Source: Pelobates cultripes (Eukaryota; Chordata; Amphibia; Anura; Pelobatidae). From it: 64,000 nucleotides of DNA. The translations under genes and the position numbers were made by a program. Shown piece by piece: positions 45,912 to 54,423 of the stretch (position 1 is the stretch's first letter; each line of letters begins with the position of its first letter). The stretch spans positions 17,195,742 to 17,259,741 of the forward strand of contig OW240918.1 of NCBI GenBank assembly GCA_933207985.1, in the 5' to 3' direction. The notes beneath the pieces are model-generated. The model was not told where the DNA came from, ran no database searches, and saw nothing but the letters and a program-made list of their open reading frames with translations.

Positions 45912-47056
45912 TTACCTATTTTAGATACATAGATGACCTCTTTTTCATCTGGAACGGTTCAGAAGATTCTTTAAAATTATTTATTAATCACCTTAATTGC
46001 AATAATAGAGGCATCATTTTATCTTACGAATACAGTAAAACCACCATTAACTTTTTAGACTTGGAAATTTTTATTAAAAATGATATTTTAAATACTAAAA
46101 CTTTTTTCAAAAAAGTATGCACCAATACAGCCATTGATCGCTCAAGTTGCCACTATAAACCATGGCTGGAAAGTGCACCAAAAAGTCAATTTTTAAGATT
46201 GAGAAGAAACTGCTCTCAAATTGATGATTTGAATTCACAAGCTGCCCTTTTAAAAAATCAATTTACAGAAAAAAACTATCCACTAGACAACCTCAATAAA
46301 ACCATAGATGCAGTTAGAACCAAAGAGAGAACAGAACTTTTAAATTATAAAGAAAAAACCTCCGACGATCATCCCAGTCTTCCAATTATTTTTAACTTTA
46401 ATAATAAAAGTAACCATGTTAAAAAAATCATAAACAAACACTGGCATCTATTACATCATGATGATACCCTCAAGAAAATTATACCAGAAAGACCAAAAAT
46501 TGTCTTCAGAGGAGCCCCAAGGTTGAAATCCATCTTAACCTCCAATTACACTAAAGAAAACACGAAAAAGACACTAACATGTTTTTTACCCAACGTTAAA
46601 GGGTTCTTTAAGTGTAAACACTGCAAAGTGTGCAAATGCACAGATCAATCGACCAAACCCAAAACCACACACTTTCAATCTAATAAAACTAATATAACAT
46701 ACGACATTAAAGATTTTATCACTTGCACTACTAAAAATGTAATCTATCTCCTAGAATGCCCGTGCGGGCTCCAATACGTGGGTATGACCACAAGAAGTCT
46801 CAAAACACGATTAGGAGAACATTGTCGAAATATTATTAACGGATATCAGAACCATACTGTGTCTAAACATTTTAATATCCATAATAATGATCCTGGTCTC
46901 TTAAAATGTATTGGCATAAAAAAATGCACTATTCCATGGAGAGGAGGTAATATTAAAAATATTTTAGGCAAATGTGAAATGGAATGGGTTTTTAATCTAA
47001 AAACACTGATCCCAAATAGTTTAAACGCAGATTTTGACTTATTTAATTTTATCTAA
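45875..47056 (+). CDS. RT C-terminus fused to GIY-YIG endonuclease
   Basis: A 393-residue frame that begins in a false frame for about 10 residues and becomes genuine at VTYFRYIDDLFF, motif C of the RT. Then come the INFLDLEIF motif, a basic linker (LRLRRNCSQIDDLNSQAALL and about 95 further residues missing from the left copy), a knuckle KCKHCKVCKC, the GIY-YIG core VIYLLECPCGLQYVGM, the catalytic Arg in TRLGEH and Glu in CEMEWVFNLKTL, and a natural stop after FDLFNFI. This is the intact RT-endonuclease junction of the element. It cannot act alone since the first half of the RT is in another frame. Confidence 0.88.
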   Translation: MGIHCHLGRAYIVTYFRYIDDLFFIWNGSEDSLKLFINHLNCNNRGIILSYEYSKTTINFLDLEIFIKNDILNTKTFFKKVCTNTAIDRSSCHYKPWLESAPKSQFLRLRRNCSQIDDLNSQAALLKNQFTEKNYPLDNLNKTIDAVRTKERTELLNYKEKTSDDHPSLPIIFNFNNKSNHVKKIINKHWHLLHHDDTLKKIIPERPKIVFRGAPRLKSILTSNYTKENTKKTLTCFLPNVKGFFKCKHCKVCKCTDQSTKPKTTHFQSNKTNITYDIKDFITCTTKNVIYLLECPCGLQYVGMTTRSLKTRLGEHCRNIINGYQNHTVSKHFNIHNNDPGLLKCIGIKKCTIPWRGGNIKNILGKCEMEWVFNLKTLIPNSLNADFDLFNFI

Positions 47057-47284
47057 TTATTTTTATTATTATTCTTATTTTTACTTCACTATAATTATTT
47101 GACTTTTATTTTACCTTTTTTAACATGTATTAACATTTTTATATGGGTTTTATGCTTCAAAGTTTATTATTTATGTACTAGTATTTTATAATATGTTTAC
47201 TATGTTCAGTTTCTGAGGTGCCTAATTTTGCCTGCAGCAATATGGCTATTTACTATGCTATCCTTATGCATCACTTTCCCCACC

Positions 47285-47297
47285 CAAGATGGCCGCC
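47285..47297 (+). promoter_or_regulatory. YY1-like motif in Penelope 3' region
   Basis: CAAGATGGCCGCC is close to the YY1 consensus AAGATGGCGGC. The mirrored site in the left copy is at 42216-42228. Motif match only. Confidence 0.4.
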
Positions 47298-47479
47298 GTT
47301 ATTACTTTTCTTCTTATTATTTTTCTTTTTTATTTAGCCCAACAGAGGGCCCTATTTATTTATTTTCTCCAACATTCAGTTTATTCTCAAAAAGATTCAT
47401 TTTATTTCACTACTTTCTCTCTTTTCATTAGCCCAATAGAGGGCTTCATTCACCCAAATCATATGCAGTTAATTTAAAA

Positions 47480-47543
47480 ACTAACAGTCCCAGAAATCTG
47501 TGCGGCCGGATGTGACGTCACGTGACGACGTGCGTCACATGAC
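47480..47543 (+). promoter_or_regulatory. Promoter-like block, unit a
   Basis: In order: ACTAACAGTCCCAGAAATC (ZNF143-like), GGCCGGATGTG (ETS-like), TGACGTCA (perfect CRE, 47513-47520) overlapping TCACGTGA (E-box), then GTCACATGAC. A related unit lies at 47636. Mirrored in the left copy at 41970-42033. Confidence 0.5.
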
Positions 47544-47616
47544 TCCACCTAACCAACCCTCTATTTACCTCCCCTTCCTCTCCCCAGCATAATGAGGGTT
47601 CCCACCCAGTATACAG

Positions 47617-47644
47617 ACATGTAGTCTATCTCTAGACTACATGT
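47617..47644 (+). repeat. Perfect 12-bp stem hairpin
   Basis: ACATGTAGTCTA and TAGACTACATGT are separated by 4 nt. It sits at the start of promoter-like unit b, in both Penelope copies. Confidence 0.8.
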
Positions 47645-47699
47645 CCCACGATTCCGCCGGCCGGAAGTGACGTCGCGCTTATGACGCGCGTCACGTGGT
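47636..47699 (+). promoter_or_regulatory. Promoter-like block, unit b
   Basis: ACTACATGTCCCACGATTCC (ZNF143-like), CCGGAAGTGACGTC (composite ETS and CRE, 47661-47674), ATGACGCGCG and TCACGTGG (E-box). It aligns with unit a through most of its length, so the two are an internal duplication. Mirrored at 41814-41877. Confidence 0.5.
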
Positions 47700-47920
47700 C
47701 CGGCTTATAATACAAAATTTGATATTAAAAAACGCTCGTTTTTGCTCACAAACTACATTATAAGCATCACATAAGCCATATTTATCGAATCTGTAACACT
47801 AAAAGCTGTTATGTAAATGTAAAAAAGATCTGTTTTACCATTGGTTGTACAATTTTGGCGCCAATTTTAAAGTAATTTTATACCTATATAAACTCTAACC
47901 AGCCAGGTTCAAATGTTTAT

Positions 47921-47963
47921 TATCCATTGATAAAGCCTCATATTGGCGAAACGCGTTTGGATA
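47921..47963 (+). ncRNA. Hammerhead-type ribozyme motif, right copy
   Basis: Stem I is TATCCA paired with TGGATA. The catalytic segment is TTGATAA (consensus CTGATGA). Stem II is GCC/GGC closed by a TCATATT loop. GAAA follows, then ACGCGT, which allows a 2-bp stem III or dimer pairing, and a GTT cleavage triplet precedes stem I. Hammerheads of this minimal type are known in Penelope-like elements. C3 and G8, which pair in the active fold, are changed together to U and A. An extra A lies between the core and stem II, so activity is uncertain. Confidence 0.6.
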
Positions 47964-48129
47964 CTTTTTACTGTTTTATATACTGTCAATAATAAAGATT
48001 TTGGTTATTTTTATGTTTAAACCATCATCTTTTGTTTTTTATTACCTGGCCTTTTATATAGCATTTTTCTTTTCTTTTTATACGTTTTATCCATTTTATT
48101 TCCTGCATACTATACTCCAAAGAATCCTA

Positions 48130-48192
48130 GGTGGGGATTATACCACCCACGCTGTTACATAGAGCAGTTAGCCTGCCCTATATATTGTGAGT
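48130..48192 (+). ncRNA. Two-hairpin GTRAGT module 1
   Basis: Hairpin A: GGTGG...CCACC with loop GGATTATA. Hairpin B: AGAGCAG...CTGCCCT with one mismatch. Then GTGAGT at 48187-48192. First of three modules in the element's 3' region; a structured RNA is inferred, not known. Confidence 0.5.
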
Positions 48193-48305
48193 ATATTTTA
48201 TTATTTTATTTATTCACCTATATTTTATTGAGAGCACTATCGCTGTTTTATCTTCTCCCCGAGCTCCTGAGGTCCAAGTCAAGATCACTCATCTTATATC
48301 CCATA

Positions 48306-48370
48306 AGCGGGGATAATACCGCTGTACGCCTAATCAACTAGAGCTAGTCAAAGCTCTACTGAATGTGAGT
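48306..48370 (+). ncRNA. Two-hairpin GTRAGT module 2
   Basis: Hairpin A: AGCGG...CCGCT with loop GGATAATA. Hairpin B: TAGAGCT...AGCTCTA, perfect 7 bp. Then GTGAGT at 48365-48370. Confidence 0.5.
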
Positions 48371-48498
48371 GTATCTACTATATTTTATAATTTTTATCAT
48401 ATGTGTGGAACATACTGCACCATTATTGTCTCTACTTTTATTTTCCAACTTGGTTACCTGCCACCACAAAGAAGAGGACACTTGCCGCATATCCTGAA

Positions 48499-48563
48499 AG
48501 CGGGGATAATACCGCTGTAAGCCATTCACACCAGAGCTGGGTTAAGCTCTGCTAATTGTAAGT
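48499..48563 (+). ncRNA. Two-hairpin GTRAGT module 3
   Basis: Hairpin A: AGCGG...CCGCT with loop GGATAATA. Hairpin B: CAGAGCT...AGCTCTG, perfect 7 bp. Then GTAAGT at 48558-48563. Confidence 0.5.
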
Positions 48564-48814
48564 AAGATCTCTTCTATTTTTACATATTTGGATTATTCTT
48601 CACACCATCAACACTTCTTGGATATCACTGAAGTAGACCCTTGGATGCGACAGAATAGATCCCACTGGACTTTTAATAATTATTTATTGTGCACATTGGC
48701 GCAGACCCATCCCCCCACTTCTTCTGTTTTTATTATCTGATTCCCAGGGACATTAGAGGGATTCCCTGTTTGGGACTGCTGCCTTTCGGACTAGCGCTGA
48801 CTCTACCCCTTGCT

Positions 48815-48829
48815 CTGCATGTGTAATTA
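48815..48829 (+). repeat. Target-site duplication, right copy
   Basis: CTGCATGTGTAATTA, identical to 40758-40772. Confidence 0.85.
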
Positions 48830-49385
48830 TTGCAGTTTCTCAGAAACTGCAATAATTACCTTGAGGGGTTATCTCCACCTATGGTGATTGTCTACCAGAC
48901 AGCTTCTAGAGGAACTTCAGGGTGGTTAGGCGACCAAAAGTCACCTAACTGATGCTGGACGTCCTCACACTATGCATGAGGACATCAGGGGTCTGCTAAA
49001 TCCCCATAGGAAAGAATTGATGCAATGTTTTCCTATGGTAAGCCTAGTGCAAGCGCAGAGGAGGAGCCTGGCCCAGCCTTGAGGGACATCGGAGCTGGAT
49101 TCAGGTAAGTGACCAAAGGGGTTTTAACCCCTTCAGTGCCGAGGGGAGCACTATAGGGAACTATAATGCCAGGAAAAGGGCTTTGTTTCCCTGGCACTAT
49201 AGTTTCCCTTTAAAAGTAGTAGGAAAATGTGTAGTTTAAAGAGGAAGAGATGCAGCCTTGACAGTAAGGTGTGGGGAAACCACTTGGCCAATTTGTATGA
49301 TTTTGACATATGTTTGTATATGGAGTATGCTGATTCTGAAAATGTTTTAAGTGAATGTAATGTATACTTTTAAAGTTATCAATAT

Positions 49386-49853
49386 TGTGTAAAATTGTGT
49401 ATTTTCCTGCCTGTGATAATTATGTTAGCCCATTGTGTTCAGTAATTATATCACAGGCAGAGAGGAAGATTTTGTGTGTAATTGCTGGGAGTGTCTGAGT
49501 GTATTGTACGTATTGCTTGGTTGTTCTGCAAAAACCCTGTGGGCAGTACTATGTGTGTAAAATGTGCATAAAAGCAGAGTGTTGGATTAAAGCTTCAGTT
49601 CTACTTCACCCTCAATTTGGAGTTCTGTCTCTTCTTGGAGGAATCTGCTACAAGGGATTGCTATGCTCTGCATATTCCCTTGCTATAATCACTCCTAAAC
49701 TATTTTAAGAGCTTGTTCCTGCTTCGCTCTGAAAGAAGAAAGGGTTGGCCTGCAGTGGTTGTGGTATCTGCTAGAGTGCTTGGAGCCCTCCGGAAGTGCT
49801 AGGAGCATCCTTCAATGGAGGTACCCAGTCGGGGTGCCAGGCAATCCGTTACA
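49386..49853 (+). mobile_element. Probable solo LTR
   Basis: TGTGTAAAATTG at the start and CAATCCGTTACA at the end give TG...CA borders, with a 4-bp atat on both sides. An ATAAAAG box at about 49568 is followed by ATTAAA at about 49586 and a CT-rich stretch, the usual U3-R order of an LTR read rightwards. The start is less sure than the end because the duplication is short. No internal retroelement sequence adjoins it. The 69-codon frame inside has no recognisable domain. Confidence 0.5.
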
Positions 49854-50424
49854 ATATTGTTAACTGGCATAATATTATATAGAATTATATTTAAAAACCT
49901 CATATTCTTTCAAACTTGCTTATGTCTGCATCTAAAATCCCATGGGAATCTGAGCTGCAATTTAATCCCCTGAGAACATTATTGGCCTATCAGGTTTGCA
50001 ATTTACCTCTGCACCAGAAATCACAGAGACGCAATGGATCCTTGACTATATGATACATCCCAATAATGGTTTGTCTGTTTGTGACAGTTTAAATGTCTGT
50101 CTTTTATTATCTTGTCCTGTTCCTCCTTGTTTGTTTAACTTTTATTCGCCATTATAAAATTATACAATAAACTGAAATGATATGATAGAAGAACATACAG
50201 TAAGTGTGACAAAAATAATAAATAGAATTGTCACTGCACTGATAGATATTAGTAAGGAACCTGCCTTCATTTCCAAAATATTTATACTTTACAATGCTTT
50301 GTAAGCTTGTATAGCAATATATAAATAATCCATGCAGTACATTGTATTCTACACTAATTATGTTTTGTTTTAGCTGTGAATCTTTGCCTAATTGCAACAC
50401 TAACTAACACTGACACTCTTTTTT
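49854..50424. other. AT-rich DNA
   Basis: No gene or repeat recognised. Confidence 0.4.
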
Positions 50425-50770
50425 CAGGGAAATTACAAACACACACTCACATTTATATACATACACACACACACTTACTAACACACCCAGATTCATGTAC
50501 ACACACAAACATCCAAATACACATGCTCAGATTCCACACACACAAACATTCCTACTTACACACGCTCACATTCATATACAAATGCTTAAATTCATATACA
50601 CAAACACACAATAAGACTTATATACAGTCAAATTCATATACTCACACATGTATCAACACATTTATACTCACACACTCACTTATAGTCATATACTCGCATA
50701 CATACTCACATTCATATACTCACACAGAGACATTCACATTCATACACTCACACACACACACTCCATTGCT
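50425..50770 (+). repeat. CA-rich degenerate minisatellite
   Basis: ACACACACTCACATTCATAT-type units; the 174-codon frame (HTHIYIHTHTH-like) is repeat translation. Confidence 0.8.
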
Positions 50771-51540
50771 GCCTGAGCATCAGGAGAAATTCAGTTCACA
50801 AAGAAGCTTAGCCATGATGGTCATAAAGCAATATAAGAAATATATTTTACATCTTCTGAATTATAATAAGGTTGTTTGCATTGACAGAATTACAGTCTAA
50901 CGAAAATTAAAAACAGAGGTTCCAGAATTTGTATTCACTTGTAAACAGAAAACCTTCAACTTGATTTTAATACAATATGCAGTTATTTAATAATAGAGAG
51001 TTAAAGTGTCTCTGCTGAATCTCAATTTTTTTACCGATGTAACATAAAAATATTTTATGAAGATACTTGTACAGTATTTCTTCGTAAGGTGGATGAATGT
51101 GTTTAAAATACCAATGTGAATTTATGGTTTGAGCTCATGTAATTATTTCACCTGGATAAAAAGCTACATATTCAGAAGTTAGAACAATTAAATTATGTGC
51201 AGAGTAATGCATTTTAGGCCCGCTGGCATTGCTAACATTAAATACGGTGTTTAAAAGAACTCGGTTAATAGAGGAGTTGATGCATGAGTTCAAATTATTG
51301 CATTCATCATATGGCAAAGAGGTATTATTTACAAATTTATTAGCAATTTAAATAAAATATAGTAAATTAGACTATTTGTTGAGAAAATATAAAATGTTTT
51401 AACTATTTCAATACAAAAATGAACAAAGATCATGAAATAATTTCAGATGATGTTGTTGGGTCAGTGGTCTTCCAATAACTGGGGCCAATCACTGCATGTT
51501 TTAACATATTTACAGTAATTCATGTATACAAGAAAAGGTA
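50771..51540. other. AT-rich DNA
   Basis: No gene, terminus or tandem array recognised. Confidence 0.4.
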
Positions 51541-51654
51541 GTACCTTGAAAAAAATCCTCAGATATAGGTCAATAAACAACAAGAAGAGAGGACAAGGGG
51601 TAGGATATACTATATAGAATGTAAATATTTATTCATAAAAACAAAATAAAATGC

Positions 51655-52091
51655 ACTTACAGTGATTGGAGCTTAGAAATAGCTTCAATATAGTGTGTCT
51701 GGTAGTATAATCCACGCTGTAGATATGTGGTTGATATTTTGGTCCAATGGAAGGTAGTTCAAAGGTATAAAAAATATACAGAAAATTACACCTATATACT
51801 GTTGTATTTTCAATATTCTCGATGGAGTGAATATATATAAATGCCCACTCACATTTTTCGGAGCCTTCTGATGCTCCAAAGTGAATAGTGTGGAGTGGAA
51901 TAATGCCCACTCTTGGATATATATAGCTGAAGTCCTCACCATGATGTTATGAGGATAAAATAAACAAAAAAATTAAATATAGTGCTTACTGTATAGGTTA
52001 ACAGTAATAAAATGATAGGAAATTTACTTACTGGTGTAAAGCAAAAAATGTTTTGCTGAATCCATAAGACGTAGGTAGTATATTCCCCACC
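51655..52091 (-). ncRNA. Three two-hairpin modules, diverged copy
   Basis: Modules at 52026-52091 (hairpin B AGCAAA/TTTGCT, end GTAAGT), 51847-51912 (hairpin A GAGTGG/CCACTC, hairpin B GGAGC/GCTCC, end GTGAGT) and 51655-51718 (hairpin B GAAGCT/AGCTCC, end GTAAGT). Starts are 192 and 179 bp apart, versus 193 and 178 bp in the 40.9-kb copy. Confidence 0.55.
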
Positions 52092-52499
52092 AAGGAAGAT
52101 GATGTTCACGTATAAGGATAAAATAGGAAGGTTCTAGGGGAAATTTAAAAAATCACTATTTTTAAAAAAATGTTTTAACCCCTTCAGGACGGAGTCAATA
52201 GTACACGTTCTGATCAAAACAAAATGTAAACAAAAACTGGTATTTGCGCTTTATGTCTGTTCAACCGTAATTCACCTCTTTCATATTAAGCGCACCAACA
52301 CTTATTATATATCATTTTGTTCAGGAGAAACTGGGCTTTAACTTCTCATGAACTATTCATATTTGAAACATAATCTATTATGAATAAAATGAAAAAAACT
52401 GTGAGAAATTAAGATTTTTTTAAAAACTTTGTAGACATTTTAGCTGTAAATGTCATAATACCTTTAGCTTTAACTGCAAAACCCCCCACATATTTTGAT

Positions 52500-53095
52500 T
52501 CAGCAAAGTCTCACGAGTACAACAGTACCCCCCATTAACAGTTTTATGGTGTTTTGGAAAGTTAAAGGGTCAAACATAGCACATTCCATTTTTCTGTTTT
52601 TTCAAATTGAAATTCACCAGGTTGGTTATGTTGCCTTTGAGACCGTGTGGTAGGAATGAGATTTACCCCCATGATGGCATACCATTTGCAAAAGTAGACA
52701 ACCCAAGGTATTGCAAGTGGGGTATGCCCAGTCTTTTATAGTAGCCACTTAGTCACAAACACTGGCCAAAGGTAGCGTTCATATTTGTTTTTATGTGAAA
52801 AAAAGCAAAAAAAACTAATATTTGGGCAGTGTTTGTGACTAAGCGGCTACTAGAAATGACTGGACATACCCCATTTGCAATACCTTTGGTTGTCTTCTTT
52901 TTCAAATGGTATGCCATCATGGGGGTAATTCTCATTCTTGGACTACCATACGGTCTCAAATGAAACGTAACCAATCTGGCAAATTTCAATGTGAAAAAAA
53001 TGAAATGCAAGCCTTATATTTGACTCTCTAACTTTCCAAAACACCATAAAACCTGTACATAGGGGGTACTGTTATACTTGGGAGACTTCAGTGAA
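52500..53095. repeat. Inverted repeat with about 270-bp arms
   Basis: The left arm has AGTACCCCCC and TGTTTTGGAAAGTTA; the right arm has TAACTTTCCAAAACA and GGGGGTACT. The inner ends are CACAAACACTGGCC and GGGCAGTGTTTGTG, about 55 bp apart. Matched at roughly 80-85% by eye. Confidence 0.75.
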
Positions 53096-53448
53096 CACAA
53101 ACATAAGTGTTTCAAAACAGTAAAACATATTACAACAATAATATTGTCAGTAAAAGTGCAGTTCGTGTGTGAAAAATGCAAAAAACTTAACTTTTACTAA
53201 ATATATCATCGTTGCAATACAATATATCATTTTGAAACACTAATATTTGTGTTCATCAAAGTCTCCCGAGTAAAACAGTACCCCCCATGTACAGGGTTTA
53301 TGGTGTTTTGGAAAGATACAGGGTTAAATATAGCACGTGCGAATTTAATTCTCTGCACTTGCTGCCTGGGTTGTCAGGCACGTCAATCAAATTTTAATTA
53401 ATTAAATCACATAATTATGTTAAACTATTACTTAAGCATACATTTAGA

Positions 53449-53454
<6 letters not shown>

Positions 53455-53498
<44 letters not shown>

Positions 53499-53644
53499 TA
53501 TGTATTTAAATTCTACGTGTATACTTATGTAGTTATTTATGTAATTATATATATTTATCTGTATATATATATATATTTGCGGTTATTTGTATTTTATATA
53601 GATAGATATATATAGAATGTCATTCTAATAGTTTTTTGTTACCA

Positions 53645-53676
<32 letters not shown>

Positions 53677-53990
53677 CAAAATACAGTTAGAATGAGATTA
53701 CATATGTATATATAATTTATTTAATTTTTTTAAAATATTTTATTTATTTTATTTTATTTATTATTGTAATTATACGTGTATATATAAATATAAAATATAT
53801 ATATAGATGTATTATATATACAATATATTTATCTTATATATATGTAACGTCATTCTAAGTGTATTTTAAGATTAATATATGTACTTATATTAACATTAAA
53901 ATATACTATGTATGAAGTTACATATATAAGATGTATATATATTATATAATACATCTATATATATATTTTATATATATATAGAAATACATT
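53455..53990. repeat. TA-repeat zone
   Basis: Long TATATA runs, e.g. 53455-53500 and 53645-53670, with dispersed TA-rich sequence. Confidence 0.9.
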
Positions 53991-54029
53991 TAATTGTTTT
54001 TAAAACATGTTTAATAATTTTATTTGAAA

Positions 54030-54330
54030 CTTCCCACCAGGAAGGGGACTGTCTGACATTTCAGACAGTCCCCCTGCTGGCAGATCCACAGCCAGCTATA
54101 GGGGACCATGTGATCGCTCTTTGAGAGCGATCACATGGCCCCCGGGTGCCTCATTTGCCAGGGGAGGGCTGCCTGGCCTGTCAGCCAGTCCTCCCGAAGA
54201 GGATCGTGGCGGAGGTAAGTAGCTGGAGGCTCCTGGGGCTACAAGCCGTTACGGGTTCTATGCCGCCGCAATGGCTTTAAAGCCCATTTAATTCAGGATG
54301 GCATAGAACGCCGTAACGGCGTTAAAGGGT
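54030..54330. repeat. GC-rich hairpin chain
   Basis: Successive inverted repeats: GGACTGTCTGACATTTCAGA type (54047-54072), CATGTGATCGCTCT with its complement (54109-54139), and ACAAGCCGTTACGGGTTCTA paired with TAGAACGCCGTAACGGCGTT. This is the right part of the 2.16-kb element. Confidence 0.7.
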
Positions 54331-54423
54331 TATACAGTTTGTAAAAACTAATAAAACAGAATAAGATAACGCACTAATGGATTTCAACAATTATTCAGGC
54401 TTTATCAAAGTGTTACAGGCTAA

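Larger units (their letters stand above)
45399..48814 (+). mobile_element. Penelope-like retroelement, 5'-truncated inverted copy
   Basis: Homology to the left copy begins at about 45399 (equivalent to about 43849 on the minus strand), within the RT at PVIYFLPKIHK. It continues with a few per cent differences to about 48735, and this copy alone has a further 80 bp to the target duplication at 48815. The spacer between the arms (43850-45398) is the unique 5' part of the left copy. Partial inverted copies joined at the 5' end are a known PLE arrangement, though usually shorter. Confidence 0.85.
40681..49213. mobile_element. TTAA miniature element split by the Penelope pair
   Basis: The left part (40681-40772, from TAAAGGGACAGTGTAGG) and right part (48815-49213, ending CTATAGTTTCCCTTTAA) are the two halves of one element of about 480 bp. 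At the junction the restored sequence would enter a hairpin, GTAATTATTGCAGTTTCT with its complement at 48822-48858. A second hairpin, CCATAGGAAA with TTTTCCTATGG, lies at about 49005-49040. Confidence 0.75.
52175..54333. mobile_element. 2.16-kb TTAA-type nonautonomous element
   Basis: It opens TTAACCCCTTCAGGACGG and closes CGTTAAAGGGTTAT, an imperfect inverted pair, like the 80-bp element at 10673. Inside are a 270-bp-arm inverted repeat (52500-52770 and 52825-53095), a third direct copy of part of that arm (about 53255-53340), an AT-repeat zone (53455-53990) and a GC-rich hairpin zone (54030-54330). No transposase. Confidence 0.65.
51541..54423 (-). mobile_element. Second, diverged Penelope-like 3' region, split by an insertion
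   Basis: On the minus strand a degraded ribozyme-like motif (54381-54423: CTTTGATAAAGCC then GAAATCC) is followed, after removal of the 52175-54333 insertion, by three two-hairpin modules. The distance from ribozyme to first module without the insert is about 140 bp versus about 167 bp at 47963-48130. Primary sequence is only weakly alike, so this is an older or different subfamily. No coding region was found upstream (54424 onward). Confidence 0.6.

Noticed and set aside
46223..46513. The 289-bp segment absent from the left copy as a retained or spliced intron
   Set aside because: It does not start with GT under any alignment of the junction, and the right copy reads through it as protein.
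50376..50900. 174-codon frame rich in His and Thr
   Set aside because: Translation of CA-rich minisatellite.
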